From Theropithecus gelada (Eukaryota; Chordata; Mammalia; Primates; Cercopithecidae), in NCBI RefSeq assembly GCF_003255815.1, contig NC_037669.1, forward strand, positions 51,448,093 to 51,512,092: a stretch of DNA of 64,000 nucleotides, given 5' to 3'. The notes beneath the pieces are model-generated. The model saw only the letters and a list, made by a program, of their open reading frames with translations, ran no database searches and was not told the DNA's origin. Made by a program: the position numbers and the translations under genes. Below, piece after piece: positions 61,745 to 64,000 of the stretch. The first letter of the stretch is position 1. Each line of letters opens with the position of its first letter.

Positions 61745-61884
61745 ATTATTTTATTGTTATTTGTGTAGAGCCAGGGTCTTGCTCTTTTGCTCAGGCTGGT
61801 CTCAAACTCTTGGGCTCAAGCGATCCTCCTGCCTCGGCCTCCCAAAGTGCTGGGATTACAGGCGTGAGCCATGGCACCCTGGCC
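61745..61884 (-). repeat. Alu monomer (FLAM-like)
   Basis: A reverse single-arm Alu: 'agagccagggtcttgctctt', 'cctcctgcctcggcctccca', 'ggcgtgagccatggcacc'. Confidence 0.85.
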
Positions 61885-62294
61885 ATATCCAGTGTTTTAA
61901 GTAGACTCAGATCAGTAAGAAATGCCAATGGTCTCGTGTGTTGTTTATTTTTTATTTAGACTTTCCCTAAAATCGTCCTCTGTTGGATTCGAGATGTATT
62001 TCACGGAATCGCTTCTGATTTAAGGCGCCCGAGGCGGCCGCGGAAGGATGGAGCGGTCCCCGACGCCTGGCGCGGAGGCGCGGGACCCAGGGGCGGTCCC
62101 AGCAGGCGGCGCCCTCCCCGCCTCTTCCCGCGCCGCGGCCGGCACTTTGCAAAACTCCTCGCCTGCCCGCGGCGGCCGCAGCTCCGCGCCCTGCCGCCCC
62201 GGCTCGTCCGCGGGGCAGCGGGCGGCGGAGCGCGGCGGCGCGGGGAGCAGGAGGCGCGGGGGCCCCGGGGGCGGCGCCGGCGGAGGCGGGAGCC

Positions 62295-62578
62295 NNNNNN
62301 NNNNNNNNNNNNNNNNNNNNNNNNNNNNNNNNNNNNNNNNNNNNNNNNNNNNNNNNNNNNNNNNNNNNNNNNNNNNNNNNNNNNNNNNNNNNNNNNNNNN
62401 NNNNNNNNNNNNNNNNNNNNNNNNNNNNNNNNNNNNNNNNNNNNNNNNNNNNNNNNNNNNNNNNNNNNNNNNNNNNNNNNNNNNNNNNNNNNNNNNNNNN
62501 NNNNNNNNNNNNNNNNNNNNNNNNNNNNNNNNNNNNNNNNNNNNNNNNNNNNNNNNNNNNNNNNNNNNNNNNNNNNNN
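62295..62578. other. Assembly gap (284 Ns)
   Basis: A run of N inside an extremely GC-rich stretch, a usual cause of sequencing dropout. The right edge directly abuts an inverted copy of coding sequence. Confidence 1.
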
Positions 62579-62698
62579 ACTGGGGCCCGGGTCGGGGCGG
62601 CGGGCGCACGCGGCCAGGTGTCGCCGGTGTCGCTCCAGCAGGCCGGCGTTCTCCCGGCTCAGCCGCGCCACTTGGCGCTCCAGCTCCTCGATGCGCCG
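62579..62698 (-). repeat. Inverted copy of IQSEC1 exon sequence (likely misassembly)
   Basis: These 120 bp are the exact reverse complement of 62889-63008. The arm begins at the last N and ends at 'atgcgccg', with 190 bp between the arms. Confidence 0.97.
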
Positions 62699-62722
62699 AG
62701 CCGCCGTCCCCGCCGCGCAGCC

Positions 62723-62761
62723 ATGGCCGCGCCGCCGCCGCCCCGCCGCCCGCTCGCCTGA
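62723..62761 (+). other. Upstream ORF, 12 codons
   Basis: ATG with G at -3 and G at +4, encoding MAAPPPPRRPLA and TGA, ends 28 nt before the main start in a different frame. Whether it is in the mRNA depends on the true start site. Confidence 0.5.
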
Positions 62762-62789
62762 GGCGCGGCCGGCCTCCGGGCTGGGGGCC

Positions 62790-63067
62790 ATGGCCAGCGC
62801 CGCCGAGCCCCCCGGCCAGGCGGCCGAGTACCTGCAGGAGCTGACCCGGATCGTCGCCGCGCAGCAGGAGCTGCTGGCGCGCCGGCGGCGGCGCATCGAG
62901 GAGCTGGAGCGCCAAGTGGCGCGGCTGAGCCGGGAGAACGCCGGCCTGCTGGAGCGACACCGGCGACACCTGGCCGCGTGCGCCCGCCGCCCCGACCCGG
63001 GCCCCAGTCCCGGCCCCGGCCCGCAGCCGCTCGGCGCCATCCCAGAGCTCGGCGGTCGCCGAGACAA
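62790..63067 (+). CDS. IQSEC1: IQSEC1 (BRAG2) first coding exon, coiled-coil isoform
   Basis: IQSEC1 is a Sec7-domain exchange factor for Arf GTPases, chiefly Arf6, acting in endocytosis, integrin traffic and synapses. The exon has 92 codons plus two bases, with donor GTAAGC at 63068. After MASAAEPPGQ comes a charged heptad helix (AEYLQELTRIVAAQQELL, then RRRRIEELERQVARL and SRENAGLLERH; residues ~11-64), the N-terminal coiled coil typical of IQSEC2 and IQSEC3, then a Pro-rich linker. I assign IQSEC1, not a paralog, because in human IQSEC1 lies next to NUP210 in the same orientation about 33 kb away, as here. The start at 62790 has a strong context (gccATGG). An in-frame ATG at 62691 lies in the suspect inverted arm. 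IQ, Sec7 and PH domains lie outside the window. Confidence 0.85.
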
Positions 63068-64000
63068 GTAAGCGGGGCCCGGGGCGGCGGGCGTGCCGGG
63101 GGCGTGGGAACTTCTTGGGGCCCGCGGCTTCCCTCGGGGCTTGGCTGGCAGGCGGGCGGGTGCGGGGGGGCGTGTGGCCGGTCCGGGAGCGCCCACGCCC
63201 GTCGCCAGACCCCTAGGAGCTCCCTGGGATTCTCTGGCGGGGTCGCCTCCCAGACCCGGAGCTCGATCTCGGGTGGGGACTGCGCTCCCTGGAAAGGGGC
63301 TCCAGGGAGCTGCCCAGCGCTCCCGCCGGCCTGGCTCTGCGCTGCAGCGCGGACTCAGAGTCGGCGACCCCTGGAACTCGGATGCACCGGGCGGAGGTCT
63401 GTCCGGGGAGCGGATCTAGGTCTCGCAGCAGCAGGGCCAGAACTCCCGACCCGGAGATCCCGAGACCGGTAGGGAGGGGTCGCGGGCCGCGCGAATCCCG
63501 CCCTGGAGCGAGCCTGGGTCGCTTGCGGGTCGCGGTGTCCCTGGAATGGACTCTGCGCTGTGTCCAGTCCGGGACGCGCAGAGCCCTCCTCTCTGGACGC
63601 CTCCGTCTTTTACTTCAAGGCTGGGGTTAATTCCCGACCGCCTCGCCCAGGGATTACCCGGGGCCATTTCGGACCCAGGATTAAGTGAGGGATGGGGAGA
63701 GGTACAGGGCGGGGCTGTCCAGCAGGTCTGGACCCCAGCGTCCCTGCCGGCTCGCAGCCCGCCGGCCGGGTTCCCGTTTGCCTCCCATGTGTGGGTGTCG
63801 AAACCCGGAGCAGCCTCACCCTGTGGACCTGTGGGCGCCCATCTGGGGCAGGACAAAGGGGCTGGTAGGCTTCGGTGCCGCTGGGGCGGGGTTTCTGCTG
63901 CTTTGTGCCCTCTGCCTGCCCCACTGCTTCTCTGTCTTCGGGATCACCCGGGGCACACTATGAGTTGGCCTGGGGAAGACTAGAAATCGCTGTGTGTTTG
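63068..64000 (+). other. IQSEC1: IQSEC1 intron 1, 5' end
   Basis: GC-rich sequence after the donor GTAAGC, gradually losing CpG density toward the window end. Open frames on both strands are a by-product of composition. Confidence 0.7.

Larger units (their letters stand above)
62020..63720. promoter_or_regulatory. IQSEC1: CpG island, presumed IQSEC1 promoter
   Basis: G+C and CpG content rise abruptly at about 62020 (NotI-type GCGGCCGC at 62034-62041) and stay high past the first coding exon. No TATA box is evident. The start site cannot be placed because of the gap at 62295-62578. Confidence 0.8.

Noticed and set aside
62048..62761. 237-codon forward frame through the gap
   Set aside because: It spans Ns and GC-rich leader sequence with no family resemblance. 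The real start is at 62790 in another frame.
62691..62789. In-frame 33-residue N-terminal extension of IQSEC1 from ATG 62691
   Set aside because: That ATG lies inside the suspect inverted arm and is created by the reverse complement of the exon.
61967..63196. 409-codon reverse-strand frame through the CpG island
   Set aside because: It crosses the 284-N gap and is built partly from the inverted copy of the IQSEC1 exon. The protein is compositional, so it is an artefact.

Overview
The window is nuclear DNA from a primate, almost certainly an Old World monkey (macaque, baboon or vervet type). It is dense in Alu elements. Several of the youngest carry base changes that I know as typical of cercopithecoid AluYR copies: 'ggcttgagccacc' instead of 'ggcgtgagccacc', 'gagatccggccactgcac', and 'ccggctagttttttt'. 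A run of 284 Ns shows that this is a draft assembly. I see nothing bacterial, no CRISPR array and no novel multi-gene system.

Positions 1-30075 hold the 3' half of NUP210 (gp210, a nuclear pore membrane glycoprotein) on the + strand. I can place 20 consecutive coding exons from 2220 to 28620. They join in frame into 942 codons plus a stop, matching residues 946-1887 of the 1887-residue protein. All splice sites are GT/AG and no exon is broken. They encode the C-terminal part of the lumenal Ig-like domain array, the single membrane helix and the short pore-facing tail. A 3'UTR of about 1.45 kb ends at an AATAAA at 30050.

Positions 30076-62000 are intergenic. I find no convincing gene there. 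The block is a layered repeat landscape of Alus in both orientations (some nested), L1 and L2 fragments, MIRs, DNA-transposon remnants, two MaLR LTRs, and a degraded ERV1-like provirus (50998-55392) with two directly repeated LTRs.

Positions 62000-64000 are a CpG island containing the first coding exon (62790-63067) of an IQSEC-family Arf-GEF. By its coiled coil and by gene order next to NUP210 this is IQSEC1 (BRAG2), in a coiled-coil-starting isoform. The island includes the assembly gap. A perfect 120-bp inverted copy of part of the coding exon abuts the gap and is most likely a misassembly. NUP210 and IQSEC1 are transcribed in the same direction, about 33 kb apart, and have no evident functional link.
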